Shown here: positions 42,283 to 52,283 of the stretch, one piece after another
How positions within the stretch are numbered: position 1 is the stretch's first letter
Layout: the number at the start of each line of letters is the position of its first letter
Origin: MGIIb-P sp963934015
GTDB lineage: Archaea > Thermoplasmatota > Poseidoniia > Poseidoniales > Thalassarchaeaceae
NCBI GenBank assembly: GCA_963934015.1
Contig: CAWVWT010000003.1
Span: 35,264 to 99,263, forward strand
Direction: 5' to 3'
DNA length: 64,000 nt
Translations under genes and position numbers: made by a program
The notes under the pieces: generated by a model
The model's input: only the letters and a program-made list of their open reading frames with translations
Told to the model about the DNA's origin: nothing
The model's database searches: none

Positions 42283-44766
42283 ATGGGCGAGCCGGACACG
42301 ATTGAACCTCTTCGTATCGATGCTGAACTATGGTCGCATCGGGCTCTTCTAGAGCGTATCGTTGGTCGTTGGTTCAACATCATCGAAGAAATGCCAGACG
42401 TTGAAATTGGTTGGCAGGTCAATCTTGTTGCCAACCAAGACAATGTAGACGGTGCCTTGAGTGCTTTGAACGAGCACTTACGTGACCTTTCTTGGCTTGC
42501 GGTCCTCCAAGAGGGAAGTCCGTATGATCTCGTGATATTACCCGAACCACCTCAAGGTGAAGGACTCTCAAATGGCCAGATATCTGCAGTATGGGCGGTC
42601 TTCACGCTTTTCTTGGCGCTTGCTGGAACTGCATGGTTGCAATTACAGGATCCGAATCTAAAATTGACAGATTCTAATTTAATGATTGAAGCATTTTGTT
42701 GGTTTGCTTTACCAATTGTACTTGTAATGTTTGTCAGCAGTGAGTTGCGCCGACGAATTGCACTCCGAAGTGGTGTGAGTTTAGGGCACCATATTCCTCT
42801 TGCAGTGCCATTTTTGATGACGCCTGCCGTACCAATTTGGCCATTTGGAATCATTGGATTTACCAGCCAAAGACGAATGGATTTGATTGCTTTCCGCGAT
42901 CGGAAATCTCTTGCATTCGTTTCATTAATCGCCCCGCTGACAATGATTTGTTCAGGAACAGCTCTAACAATCCTTGGATATTGGTTGACTTCAAACATAT
43001 CACCCCAGTTTGAAACAGCCCCCCCGCTTGTTGAACCATCGATATTGTCTGAATTAGTGCTGAGTTTGCTCCTGACTTCTGAAGAGGTCGGCCTCCGTTC
43101 TGTATGGTTACACCCACTCGGTCTTGCAGGGCTTGCCCTCGGTACAATGGGCTGGATTTTGCTGCTTCCTTTGCCAGGGTTCCCTGGTGATCGTCTCCTT
43201 TCAGCATTACTTGAACCGGGTGAAATGGAAGGGGGAACCACACAGACTTGGCTTTTCGTGGGTGTTTTAGCTACTGGAATTTACGTGATTTTAAACGGGG
43301 GATTTTGGCCATGGTTGGTTTTAGTCGGTATCGGTACTTGGCGACGATTTAGCCCGGAAACAAGTACCCCTCCCTTTGTATTGAATGAGTCAATCGGGTT
43401 TGATAAAAGTACAAAAAATCGTATTGGAATAACCATGGTCGCTATGCTATTACTCGGGTTCCCAGGCCTGATGCCCGTTGGTGAATTACAAGATTGGGAT
43501 GCTGGTCTTGACACCTCGAACTGGCCAACGGAGATATCTTTCGCACCGGGTGGGGTTGGGGCGGTGGAGTTTCCGCTCAAGACTCAGGGTGTGATGTCTA
43601 TCAATGTAGAATTCCAAGTCTCATTCACTGGTTTGGAGGTTATGAGTGAATGGAGGGGTTGTGACCAATCTGGTCCCGATAATATTGGCAACTGTGCCTT
43701 CGAAGGTATAGGGCCATCTTTAGGCCAAATCTATGAGATTGAATATGAAGCACATACCCTGATGTTGGCTTCATCGCCATTCATCATGACACTTCATTGG
43801 GATGAAAATCTTGAGTCTCGTAGCCATTCAGTCTTATTCTCACCTTCGACTAGACCAGCAGTAGCGGCACCACAGTGGGCATGGGATGGTGACAGAGATG
43901 AACCACAATATTGCACTGAAATTCTACTCGATGAAATACAAGCGGGAAATCTGACAATTGAGTCCCCTCTATTCTCTTTCGATGGCGATGAGGTCTTACC
44001 TTTGGCCACCGGCACCAATGATACCGTTTGTATCGATGGGGTCTTCGGCTCGGGGCGTACAGTCAATGGATTACATGGTGGATTGACCAGAATGATTGCA
44101 CCAAATCTCGTTGCAACGATGGACGATGGCACGATTATCAAGTGGCGCCTCGATATTGAAAATCAATATCCATTGTTGTTTGAAGGTTCATACCCAGCCT
44201 CTTCGACCTTCCCCCTAGCATCCTATCTTGTACACCAAGATGCGGGCGATGATCCACATTGTCCATTCGATATGAACCAAAGTCTTGCGAATGCGAACTG
44301 GCAAGATACCGATGATAATGGCACTTGGGTTTGGAACCTTTCTCAGATTCCCCAAGGGGCATATGATCCTGATGCTGTTCATTCAATGAATGGTACATTG
44401 ATTTTCCCCGGTGAGGGGACACTTCTACAGTGCATCAATGGTCAGACAATGCAAGTAATGGAACTCCACCCTGGGCCGACACCACTTGGTGTATGGCATG
44501 GCCGGGATATCGACTCATCTTGGCCCATCCAGAATCATGGTGATGAGCCGGTGGGCATTGAGGTTCAACGTGCGACCTTCGGTGTGCAGACGAATTTGAA
44601 TCTAAGTTCATTCATTCTACAACCCGGGGAGGTATGGCAGACTGGGATCAACATTTTTGGTGAGAATAATACAATTCAGAACATCTTGTGGTTTGAACCT
44701 TCAACCGATTATTGGATATTACACGCAGTTACCCATTGCATCGCCCCCGATGGATGTGATGGGTGA
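42283..44766 (+). CDS. S2P-like multipass protein lacking the protease motif, with large external C-terminal domain
   Basis: An 827-aa protein. After a ~75-residue soluble N-terminus come about six spans (~85-370) laid out like site-2 proteases of the EGY type: VSLGHHIPLAVPFLMTPA followed by FGIIGF, then AFRDRKSLAFVSLIAPLTMI and HPLGLAGLALGTMGWILLLPLPGFPGDRL. Where S2Ps have HExxH there is SSELRRRIA, and the NPDG region is LPGFPGDR, so it should not be a metalloprotease. Residues ~420-827 are external, beta-rich, acidic, with several Cys. A role in assembly or sensing is a guess. GAGGTG at 42271 supports ATG 42283; TATA-like CATATATCG lies at 42237. Confidence 0.6.
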   Translation: MGEPDTIEPLRIDAELWSHRALLERIVGRWFNIIEEMPDVEIGWQVNLVANQDNVDGALSALNEHLRDLSWLAVLQEGSPYDLVILPEPPQGEGLSNGQISAVWAVFTLFLALAGTAWLQLQDPNLKLTDSNLMIEAFCWFALPIVLVMFVSSELRRRIALRSGVSLGHHIPLAVPFLMTPAVPIWPFGIIGFTSQRRMDLIAFRDRKSLAFVSLIAPLTMICSGTALTILGYWLTSNISPQFETAPPLVEPSILSELVLSLLLTSEEVGLRSVWLHPLGLAGLALGTMGWILLLPLPGFPGDRLLSALLEPGEMEGGTTQTWLFVGVLATGIYVILNGGFWPWLVLVGIGTWRRFSPETSTPPFVLNESIGFDKSTKNRIGITMVAMLLLGFPGLMPVGELQDWDAGLDTSNWPTEISFAPGGVGAVEFPLKTQGVMSINVEFQVSFTGLEVMSEWRGCDQSGPDNIGNCAFEGIGPSLGQIYEIEYEAHTLMLASSPFIMTLHWDENLESRSHSVLFSPSTRPAVAAPQWAWDGDRDEPQYCTEILLDEIQAGNLTIESPLFSFDGDEVLPLATGTNDTVCIDGVFGSGRTVNGLHGGLTRMIAPNLVATMDDGTIIKWRLDIENQYPLLFEGSYPASSTFPLASYLVHQDAGDDPHCPFDMNQSLANANWQDTDDNGTWVWNLSQIPQGAYDPDAVHSMNGTLIFPGEGTLLQCINGQTMQVMELHPGPTPLGVWHGRDIDSSWPIQNHGDEPVGIEVQRATFGVQTNLNLSSFILQPGEVWQTGINIFGENNTIQNILWFEPSTDYWILHAVTHCIAPDGCDG

Positions 44767-45725
44767 TGCGCGTGGCAGTCCTTGGAGTGGGGGCAATTGG
44801 GGGCTTGGTCGCCTCACGCCTCGCGCGCGCGGGGTGCGAAGTACTGCTATGTGCGCGTGGTGAAACTGCACAAGCTCTCGATGCAGTCGGCCTTCTCCTT
44901 GACACACCAGATGGTCGAACCATTGCTCTTGCACCCGACCGTTGGACAGTTCTAGACACTAATCAACAGGAAATTCCAATCGAATTGCAGGGGTGGGCTG
45001 AATATGCTATTCTCTGCGGGAAAAGTTACGACGTTCCCAATCTATGCAAAATTGCAGATCAGGTATTGTCTCTAAACGGACTTGTGATGTGCCTTTCCAA
45101 CGGAATAGGTCACATGGAAAAATTGGCAAATTTTGTGGGCAAGCATAGGGTTCTCGGTGCATCGACCACCCATGGTGCAATTCGAATTGGCCCAGGTGAA
45201 ATTCACTGGACCAGCCGAGGGGAAATCAAGCTAGGCGGATTCATCGGCAGCGATCTTGAACCAGTTGAACCAAGGGTCGACAGTCTGATGTCAGCCTTGG
45301 ATGAAGCTGGTTTGAATCCACTTTGGTCAGAAGATATCAACAAAACAATCTGGATCAAATTATTGCTAAATGTCGCCATCAATCCCGTTTGTGCCATCGC
45401 AGGGATATTGAACGGAGAGATGCTTCTTCACCCTGAATTGTTTGAAACAGGCCTGGCTGCGATGGAGGAGGCTGCTCGTATCGCAACCGCCGAAGGGGTT
45501 GACATGACTGATTTCGACCTTGCCCTGTCGCTTGAGGATCTTTGTCGTGCCACTGCCGACAACCGTGTGAGTATGTTACAGGACATTATGGCAGCCCGGG
45601 AAACGGAAATAGATTCAATTTGCGGGGAGGTTGTCAAGCGAGGTGAAGCCTTGGGTATCCCTACACCACGAAATCAAACGCTCCACGCTCTTGTCAAAGG
45701 AATTGAGCAGAGTACGAGAACTTAA
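44766..45725 (+). CDS. panE: 2-dehydropantoate 2-reductase (ketopantoate reductase)
   Basis: A 319-aa NAD(P)H enzyme reducing ketopantoate to pantoate for coenzyme A. Rossmann GVGAIGGLVASRLARAG, LCGKSYDV, LSNGIGHMEKLANFVG, and the catalytic Lys region INKTIWIKLLLNVAINPVCAI are present, as is the late SMLQDIMAARETEIDSICGEV motif. Its ATG overlaps the stop of the S2P-like gene (TGATG). Converges with nadB, sharing 4 bp. Confidence 0.92.
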   Translation: MRVAVLGVGAIGGLVASRLARAGCEVLLCARGETAQALDAVGLLLDTPDGRTIALAPDRWTVLDTNQQEIPIELQGWAEYAILCGKSYDVPNLCKIADQVLSLNGLVMCLSNGIGHMEKLANFVGKHRVLGASTTHGAIRIGPGEIHWTSRGEIKLGGFIGSDLEPVEPRVDSLMSALDEAGLNPLWSEDINKTIWIKLLLNVAINPVCAIAGILNGEMLLHPELFETGLAAMEEAARIATAEGVDMTDFDLALSLEDLCRATADNRVSMLQDIMAARETEIDSICGEVVKRGEALGIPTPRNQTLHALVKGIEQSTRT

Positions 45726-47308
45726 TTGCAATCTAGATTGTGGTGTAGGCCCACATTTACTCTACGGTTTATCGCAGCACTTGTAACCAACCTCGAAACA
45801 TGAATCATATTTCGTAATTCGACAACCTCCCTCGTGGGGAGACTCCCTCTCCAGATTCTGTCGACTTCCTCTCGAAGGAATTCCAACCGACGTTGAGCCC
45901 GTTGCAACCTTACATTTCGTTTGACCAAACCGACATCATCTGTCATAGTTGATTGAAGTGCGATTCTATCACTTCTTAGTGGTGAATGTTCAATCAGGGT
46001 AGACAACCCCTCTGCACGCCATTCAGGAAGGTCGATTTGGCTGCCACCTTTAGTGACATTTTTGATTACATGCTCGGCGCACCGGTGGGAGAATACAACC
46101 GCTTCCAATAGGCTGTTTGATGCCAGCCTGTTTGCCCCATGCAGACCTGTACAAGCCACCTCTCCAATTGCATATAGACCAGTGTACTGTATTTGATTTG
46201 AAGAAGTAGAATTTTGCATGGCTAATCCATTCTCATCGACAGAAATACCGCCTACCATGTAATGGGCAGCAGGCGCTACAGGTAGTGCATCGATGCCGAG
46301 TTCCAAGCCATTTTTTTCTAAACGAGATTGAATAGTTGGAAACCGGTCCTGAATTTCTTTCTTGTCAAGGTGCGATGTTATCAACCAGACACAGTTTTCA
46401 CCGGTTCGTTTCATTTCTTGATCCGCAGCACGAGCAACGATGTCACGGGTTGCCAAGGACCCCCGTGGATCGTGCTCGAGCATGAAAGAGTGTTGTGCAG
46501 GGTCACCGCCTTCAACTTTCCATTTCACAATATCCTCGGATGTCATTATTACGGCACCATGGCCGCGTAGGGCCTCGGTAATCAGAAAGGGTCTTTCGTC
46601 GGAAAGGGCGAGTGCAGTTGGGTGAAACTGAACAAATTCTAGGTCCCTGACACTGGCTCCAGCCCTGTGTGCCATAGCAATACCGTCACCGGTTGCAACG
46701 GGTGGATTTGTGGTCTGTCGGTAAATATGGCCTGCACCCCCCGTTGCGATGATGATTGCTTGAGCAGGGATGGTTCGCACAACACCCTCTTGCGTGAGGG
46801 TCCAAATTCCTGCGATATGTTTGATTTCAGATGATTTTTCCTTGAGTATCAAATCGACGGCCATGTGTGATTCGAGCAGTTCAAGGTTCGGGGATGCCCT
46901 GGCCTCAACAATCAGTGCACGTTCGATTTCAGCACCCGTTGCATCTTTGGAATGAAGAATTCGCCGTGAAGAATGTCCACCTTCAATAGCCAAATCAAAT
47001 CCATCCGCATTTGAATCAAATTGGACGCCAGAAGAAATCAAATCGTCAATACGATCGGAGGCTTCCCGAATAACCATTTCAACTATTTCCGGGTCACTAA
47101 GGCCACAACCTGCTTCGATAGTATCCTTGATATGAGCTTTGTAATCTGTATTCGACATCGCTGCTGCGATTCCACCCTGGGCCCAATTTGTCGAAGAGTC
47201 TGAGAGATTTTTCTTGGTCACGACCAATGTGGATAATCCGGCCCTAGCACAACGAGTCGCTACAAACAGGCCGGCAATCCCTGATCCGACAACCACAACG
47301 TCCGCCAT
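45722..47308 (-). CDS. nadB: L-aspartate oxidase
   Basis: A 528-aa flavoprotein oxidising L-aspartate to iminoaspartate, the first step of de novo NAD synthesis. FAD site VVVVGSGIAGLFVATRCARAG, NWAQGGIAAAM, GGHSSRRILHSKDATG, the active-site region RGSLATRDIVARAADQE, and the covalently irrelevant but typical YTGLYAIGEVACTGLHGANRLASNSLLEAV. The helical C-terminus QRAQRRLEFLREEVDRIW distinguishes NadB from succinate dehydrogenase. ATG 47308 preferred; an upstream in-frame start at 47326 adds only MEWGGT. Partners nadA and nadC are not in the window. Confidence 0.92.
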   Translation of the reverse strand: MADVVVVGSGIAGLFVATRCARAGLSTLVVTKKNLSDSSTNWAQGGIAAAMSNTDYKAHIKDTIEAGCGLSDPEIVEMVIREASDRIDDLISSGVQFDSNADGFDLAIEGGHSSRRILHSKDATGAEIERALIVEARASPNLELLESHMAVDLILKEKSSEIKHIAGIWTLTQEGVVRTIPAQAIIIATGGAGHIYRQTTNPPVATGDGIAMAHRAGASVRDLEFVQFHPTALALSDERPFLITEALRGHGAVIMTSEDIVKWKVEGGDPAQHSFMLEHDPRGSLATRDIVARAADQEMKRTGENCVWLITSHLDKKEIQDRFPTIQSRLEKNGLELGIDALPVAPAAHYMVGGISVDENGLAMQNSTSSNQIQYTGLYAIGEVACTGLHGANRLASNSLLEAVVFSHRCAEHVIKNVTKGGSQIDLPEWRAEGLSTLIEHSPLRSDRIALQSTMTDDVGLVKRNVRLQRAQRRLEFLREEVDRIWRGSLPTREVVELRNMIHVSRLVTSAAINRRVNVGLHHNLDCN

Positions 47309-47415
47309 TGTGCCACCCCATTCCATTCGGTGGTTGGCATTGTTGCATTCAACGTTACCCTCTCCGGGGGCACCCGTCGATAGTCATAATACTCGTCCGG
47401 TATACACTGAAGGTA

Positions 47416-48171
47416 ATGGGTCGAGCAAAGCATGTCGCGAAACTCGCTCTCGGCCTATTACTATCGGTCCTCACACTCTGGAATCTTCACATCGGCTTCT
47501 ATCAGATGGGAAGCGGGGAGATGCACAAGCTCGTATTGACGATGGTTTTCAGTGGTGCTTGCAGTGAAGCAGCGATACAGGTCGACCTCAACAGCGTCGG
47601 AATTTCAGAGTGTCTGCAGCCATTGGGGGCGTGGGAGCCGATTGATGTCGTATTCTTGTCCGTGGGCCTTATCCTGACGTGGACTTCTCTCCGATCATTG
47701 TTTTCTAAACAACAAAAACCTAGTAGGGCTGAGCGCAGAGGTAAGCGCTTCCAGCGACTCGGTATGCTCGTAGCGTTTGTTGGCGTTGCAGACTTCTTTG
47801 GTATGCTGACCGAAAATGGGCAACCTCTCGATGCGGGTGAACTGCTTGGATTCCCGCTGATGGGTGGGATGTCATTGATTTTACTCACCATCGCCCTATT
47901 CTTGTCATTGATTGGTGGTTCACTGCGTCGAAGGGGCCATCATTTGCCCAGACATGATTCTAGTTCACGCAAATTCATTGGCCCCGCAGAGCGTCATCTA
48001 GGTGGCGATTTCTCGGTGGGTGAACTCCGTCGTGCCCTGATGCTCGATGCCTTCGAAGATCCATTTCAAGTCAGTGCAGACGATAATTGGGGTGAGAGCA
48101 TGGGTCGAACCTGTCATTATTGCAATGGGGAAGGCTGCCATCAGTGTGAATTTAGCGGTTCTTTGGGCTGA
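47416..48171 (+). CDS. membrane protein with C-terminal Cys cluster, unknown function
   Basis: A 251-aa protein with about four spans (KLALGLLLSVLTLWNLHIG, PIDVVFLSVGLILTWTSLRSLF, LGMLVAFVGVADFFGML, FPLMGGMSLILLTIALFLSLIGG) and a basic loop RAERRGKRFQRL. The C-terminal ~50 residues are cytoplasmic and end in CHYCNGEGCHQCEFSG, a CxxCxGxGCxxC pattern like one half of a DnaJ zinc finger, likely binding one zinc or a thiol partner. ATG 47416 is used; the longer frame overlaps nadB's promoter region. Confidence 0.7.
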   Translation: MGRAKHVAKLALGLLLSVLTLWNLHIGFYQMGSGEMHKLVLTMVFSGACSEAAIQVDLNSVGISECLQPLGAWEPIDVVFLSVGLILTWTSLRSLFSKQQKPSRAERRGKRFQRLGMLVAFVGVADFFGMLTENGQPLDAGELLGFPLMGGMSLILLTIALFLSLIGGSLRRRGHHLPRHDSSSRKFIGPAERHLGGDFSVGELRRALMLDAFEDPFQVSADDNWGESMGRTCHYCNGEGCHQCEFSGSLG

Positions 48172-48276
48172 TAATAAACGTTGTACGGCGGCTCTGCTGG
48201 CTGCTAAAAATCCCACTACCCTCGTGTGCGAGAAGCACAGTGTTTAAGGAGCCCGGAACTACGAGTCCGTGCTAGC

Positions 48277-48296
48277 GTATATCCTTCGATATATAC
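48277..48296 (+). promoter_or_regulatory. TATA-rich inverted repeat upstream of smc
   Basis: GTATATC and GATATATAC flank a CTTC loop, giving two overlapping TATA-like boxes 18-36 nt before the smc ATG. This predicts a short leader, in which GGTGAG at 48302-48307 is the ribosome-binding site. Could act as promoter or as a repressor-binding dyad. Confidence 0.45.
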
Positions 48297-48312
48297 AAAC
48301 AGGTGAGATGGG

Positions 48313-51300
48313 ATGTTTCTGAAGGCAATTGAGTTAGAGAATTTTAAGTCGTTCAAAGGTGAGGTGGTCATACCGTATGAATTGGGTTTCACGGCGATTA
48401 CAGGACCCAATGGCAGTGGTAAAAGCAATTGTGGGGATGCCATCCAATTTGTACTAGGCCCCCGCAGTGCCAAGAGCCTGCGTGCCCAGAATGTCAAGGA
48501 TTTGATATTCAATGGCGGTAAGAAGGACAAACCCGCTCGCTCATGCACTGCAACTTTGGTATTCGACAACACAGCGGACGAATCTGGCCAACGTCGACTC
48601 CGCGTAGATGCCGATGAAGTCCGCTTTACCCGTACTGTCAAACTGAATCGAAAGAATGATTCCGTCAACGGTTACTACCTAAACGAGCGTAGTTCAACTA
48701 GTACGGAATTCCGCAGAATCCTCACTGAAGCGGGGGCCCGAGGGGATGGCTACAACATTGTCCTTCAGGGCGACGTCACACAATTGTCAACCATGACCAC
48801 CCGTGATCGTAGAAAAGTTTTGGACGATGTGGCTGGCGTTACAGCGTATGACGATGAAATCAAGCGCGCAGATAGACAACGGAAGAAGGCAGAGGAGTAT
48901 CTTGAACGAATCACTTTGTTAGAAGAGGAACTCAAGGCTCGTTTGAAAACACTCAGCAAGGAACGCGAACAAGCGATGAAATATCGCAATCTTGCAGAAG
49001 CGCTTGACAATGCCCGAGTCACCGCTATTCATGCACGCCACCGTTCACGTCTAAATGACATTCAGATGATTGCTGATGAACGAACAGGCTACCTCACACG
49101 TATCGAGGAACTTTCCGAATCCATCCGGAATACTGGTTCGGAACTTTTAGATCTCGATATTGAAATTACTGATATAGAGCGCCAACTCGATTCAGTCCTT
49201 GGCGACGATGGGAAAGCACTTGGAGAACGCCTCCGTAAATTGCAGGTCGATGTTGAAACTCGCAAAGACCGCATTTCCGATTCAGAGACCTCAATTGAAG
49301 AGGCACAGGACGAGATTCAAGTACTTTCCAAAGAACAATCTAGTGCAAAAGAAGCGCTTGACAAGCACCAAGTGGGGCTTGCAGACGCCCAAGAAGCGCT
49401 GGTCAAGGCTGATACAGATATGATATCTGCAGCAGCAGAAGAAAAAGCAGCACGTGACGCTATTTCAGGAGGCGACCGCGCGACTCACGATCTCAATCGA
49501 GCCTTTGGTAAGGCGACCGAAGCTGTCACCAAGGCTGACGGGGCACGCGGGGAACTTTCCCTGGAGGCAGATCGAGCCCAAAACCAGGTGGGGATGGCTG
49601 AGGAACGCCTCGCAGAACTTGAAGAATCACTTTCCGACGCCCGCCTCACACGTGATGATTTGCAATTGGTGGGCGAAGATCTCCAAGTTGCCGAGGGTGA
49701 AAATGATCGAAGCCAATTGGCCGAAGAACTCACACGTCTACAACGGCAAGAACGAACGCTGATGGATCAGACTGAGGATGTTGAACGCCAAGTCCGAGAA
49801 GGGGAGCGTTCATTGGCTCGTGCTGAGGGTGAGATGCAAAACAAATCTGGATCGAAAGCAAACCTAGCTCGGGCCGTGTCAGCGATTATGTCCCTCAAAG
49901 ATTCGGGTGAATTATCCGGTATCCTCGGTCCACTTGGACAACTGTGTGAGCCCAAGGATGCTGCACATGAGGAAGCTCTGAGCTATGCACTCGGTGGTGG
50001 GATGAACAGTATCATCGTCCGCGATGATGAAACTGCAGCTACCTGCATCAAGTGGTTACGCGATAATCAAGCAGGGCGTGCAACCTTCCTACCCTTGAAC
50101 AAACTCACCGTCCGTAGACCTGGTGGGAAAGCGGTCATGACAGCCCGTCAAGATGGCGTCGTCGGGTTTGCGTTTGACCTTCTTGAATTTGATGAGTCGA
50201 TTGAATCTGCAGTCAAACACTCCGTTCGTGATACACTCATTGTCCGAGATATGGGCACAGCTCGTCGTCACATGGGTGGCGTGCGAATGGTGACTCTTGA
50301 TGGCAGTATTACTGAAGCAAGTGGGGCCATGGTCGGCGGTGCGGTTCGCGGGCGCCGCCCACAATTCGGTGGTAACATTACGGGGATGAACGCTGTTCAA
50401 CAGGCTGAAACTGAACTCAGCCGCCTCGAGATACTTTCCGATACTGTGAATGCTGCTCTTGGTGAAGCACGGCAAAACCAGCACCGTCTCCGAGAACGCA
50501 TCAACAATCTTGGGGGTGACGATTCCAACCTCAAACTACGGGCGTGGCAGGAAGATATGAAGCGGGCAAATACAGATTTTGAAACCGCCGGAGACAAGGT
50601 CAAGGTGTGCAATTCCCAACTTATTGAAATCAAAAATATCCACCGTAAATCTCAGGATTGTGCAGATGCGGCTACCGAGGCATACGACTCTGCCGTGGCA
50701 GCGCGTCAAATCGCCTCTGATAGTCTGCTTTCATCTTCACCAGATCACCTATCTGAGCGCCTTCGGTCCAGTGATGAATTACGAAACACTGCAATGCAAG
50801 CAAAGATCGATGCAGAGTCGAAACTTGCAACAGGTAATGCAAATACAGAATTATTACAGCACAATGTTAACGAAATTGAGCGCCGCATTTCTGAGCAATC
50901 ATCAATTATCGGGAAAGGTGAAGCGCGAATTGAGGAACTCAATACAGAAATTGAGACTCTGAACACAGAACTTTCAACGGTCTCTGAGGCCCACGAACAA
51001 GTTGCCGAAGAACACCGGGAACTCAACGAACGTTCCAAGTCACTCCGCGAAGACCGTGCTGGAATTAAGGCTGCTCTAGAGCAAAATAGTGCAAAGCGAG
51101 AATCCCTGCGCAATCGCTGTGACGAACTGTCACTAGAAATCGAGACCAAGAATCGCCTCTTGGAAGAACTTACCCAAGAGATGGCAACTCAGAATGTCGA
51201 ACCCCTCACTGAAGATATTGACTTGCCAAGTGTCGGTGATGCGGAGTCGAGTGTTCGGAACATAGAGCGTCGAATTTCAGGCTTAGGCGATGTGAACATG

Positions 51301-52278
51301 ATGGCTATCGAGCAATATGATGAAGCGGAAGAGCGCCTTGTGCGCATAACTGACGATTCATCAGTCCTACGAAAGCGCCGTACCGATCTCCTTGAACTCA
51401 CTGAGAAGCTAGAAGGTGAGCGCAAGTCCAGGTTGACCACGGTGCTGGAAATTGTGTCTGAGAATTTCAAGCGAGTGTACAAACGATTGTCAGATGGTGG
51501 CAATGCCGAGTTACGTCTTGAGAATCCAAAAGATCCTTTTACAGGTGGTCTTGAAATGTGGTGTCAACCACGAGGGAAATCGAGCAAGAGTAAACTCAGT
51601 CTTCTTTCCGGCGGCGAGAAATCGATGGCAGCCTTGGCACTGATTTTTGCCATTCAGGATTATGACCCCAGTCCATTTTACTACTTTGATGAAGTAGACC
51701 AGAACTTGGATGCATACAATGCCGAACACATCGCTCGTCTCTGTCGTCTTCGCAGCCAACGTGCTCAGTTCATCATGGTCACACTTCGAAAGGTCAGCCT
51801 ACAACTTGCAGATCACCACATCGGCATCACGCACGCTGGTGATGGTTGCAGCCGTCGAATTACCGACTTTGACCGTGAACAAGCGATTGAACTCGGTGAA
51901 GCAGCCGAAGCTGAACTTGCTGCGTCTCTAGCCACTCTTGAGAAGAAGGCAGAATTGACCCGAAATCTCCCCGATCCATCCAATATGGAATCTGCTCCCG
52001 AGGAATTGCCCGCACCCGCTAGTTTGGGTGGCTCACTACTTGATGCCGAAAGTGAGGTTGAAGTTGAATCCATCGAAGAAGGCCCTGAAATCGTTGAAAA
52101 CAATGGGCCGGATGTCACCATCGTATCACTTGCAGATCGTGCTGCAGATGGCAAGGAAGACATGGACGAGAAACTTGAATGGGAACACGCAGTTGAAGCG
52201 AAAAAGGCCGAGGAGGAGGCGGAATCCGAATCCGTCGACGTGGTTGTAGATGCCCCTGAAGTTGAGGAACAGGAGTGA
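48313..52278 (+). CDS. smc: chromosome segregation ATPase SMC
   Basis: A 1321-aa SMC. Walker A GPNGSGKSNCGDAIQFVLG (~35), two coiled coils, hinge at about 525-690 (ILGPLGQLCEPKDAAHEEALSYALGG to SGAMVGGAVRGRRPQFGG), signature LSLLSGGEKSMAALALIF (~1095) and Walker B YYFDEVDQNLD. Core similarity ends near 1190; a further ~130 residues are strongly acidic and low-complexity (EVEVESIEEGPEIVENNG), longer than usual SMCs. It forms a ring with ScpA-ScpB encoded next. The hinge and head are complete. Confidence 0.96.
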   Translation: MFLKAIELENFKSFKGEVVIPYELGFTAITGPNGSGKSNCGDAIQFVLGPRSAKSLRAQNVKDLIFNGGKKDKPARSCTATLVFDNTADESGQRRLRVDADEVRFTRTVKLNRKNDSVNGYYLNERSSTSTEFRRILTEAGARGDGYNIVLQGDVTQLSTMTTRDRRKVLDDVAGVTAYDDEIKRADRQRKKAEEYLERITLLEEELKARLKTLSKEREQAMKYRNLAEALDNARVTAIHARHRSRLNDIQMIADERTGYLTRIEELSESIRNTGSELLDLDIEITDIERQLDSVLGDDGKALGERLRKLQVDVETRKDRISDSETSIEEAQDEIQVLSKEQSSAKEALDKHQVGLADAQEALVKADTDMISAAAEEKAARDAISGGDRATHDLNRAFGKATEAVTKADGARGELSLEADRAQNQVGMAEERLAELEESLSDARLTRDDLQLVGEDLQVAEGENDRSQLAEELTRLQRQERTLMDQTEDVERQVREGERSLARAEGEMQNKSGSKANLARAVSAIMSLKDSGELSGILGPLGQLCEPKDAAHEEALSYALGGGMNSIIVRDDETAATCIKWLRDNQAGRATFLPLNKLTVRRPGGKAVMTARQDGVVGFAFDLLEFDESIESAVKHSVRDTLIVRDMGTARRHMGGVRMVTLDGSITEASGAMVGGAVRGRRPQFGGNITGMNAVQQAETELSRLEILSDTVNAALGEARQNQHRLRERINNLGGDDSNLKLRAWQEDMKRANTDFETAGDKVKVCNSQLIEIKNIHRKSQDCADAATEAYDSAVAARQIASDSLLSSSPDHLSERLRSSDELRNTAMQAKIDAESKLATGNANTELLQHNVNEIERRISEQSSIIGKGEARIEELNTEIETLNTELSTVSEAHEQVAEEHRELNERSKSLREDRAGIKAALEQNSAKRESLRNRCDELSLEIETKNRLLEELTQEMATQNVEPLTEDIDLPSVGDAESSVRNIERRISGLGDVNMMAIEQYDEAEERLVRITDDSSVLRKRRTDLLELTEKLEGERKSRLTTVLEIVSENFKRVYKRLSDGGNAELRLENPKDPFTGGLEMWCQPRGKSSKSKLSLLSGGEKSMAALALIFAIQDYDPSPFYYFDEVDQNLDAYNAEHIARLCRLRSQRAQFIMVTLRKVSLQLADHHIGITHAGDGCSRRITDFDREQAIELGEAAEAELAASLATLEKKAELTRNLPDPSNMESAPEELPAPASLGGSLLDAESEVEVESIEEGPEIVENNGPDVTIVSLADRAADGKEDMDEKLEWEHAVEAKKAEEEAESESVDVVVDAPEVEEQE

Positions 52279-52283
52279 TTTCT

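Noticed and set aside
48172..48276. Possible small RNA between the Cys-cluster membrane protein and smc
   Set aside because: No stable multi-arm fold or promoter/terminator pair found by eye; treated as leader and promoter DNA.
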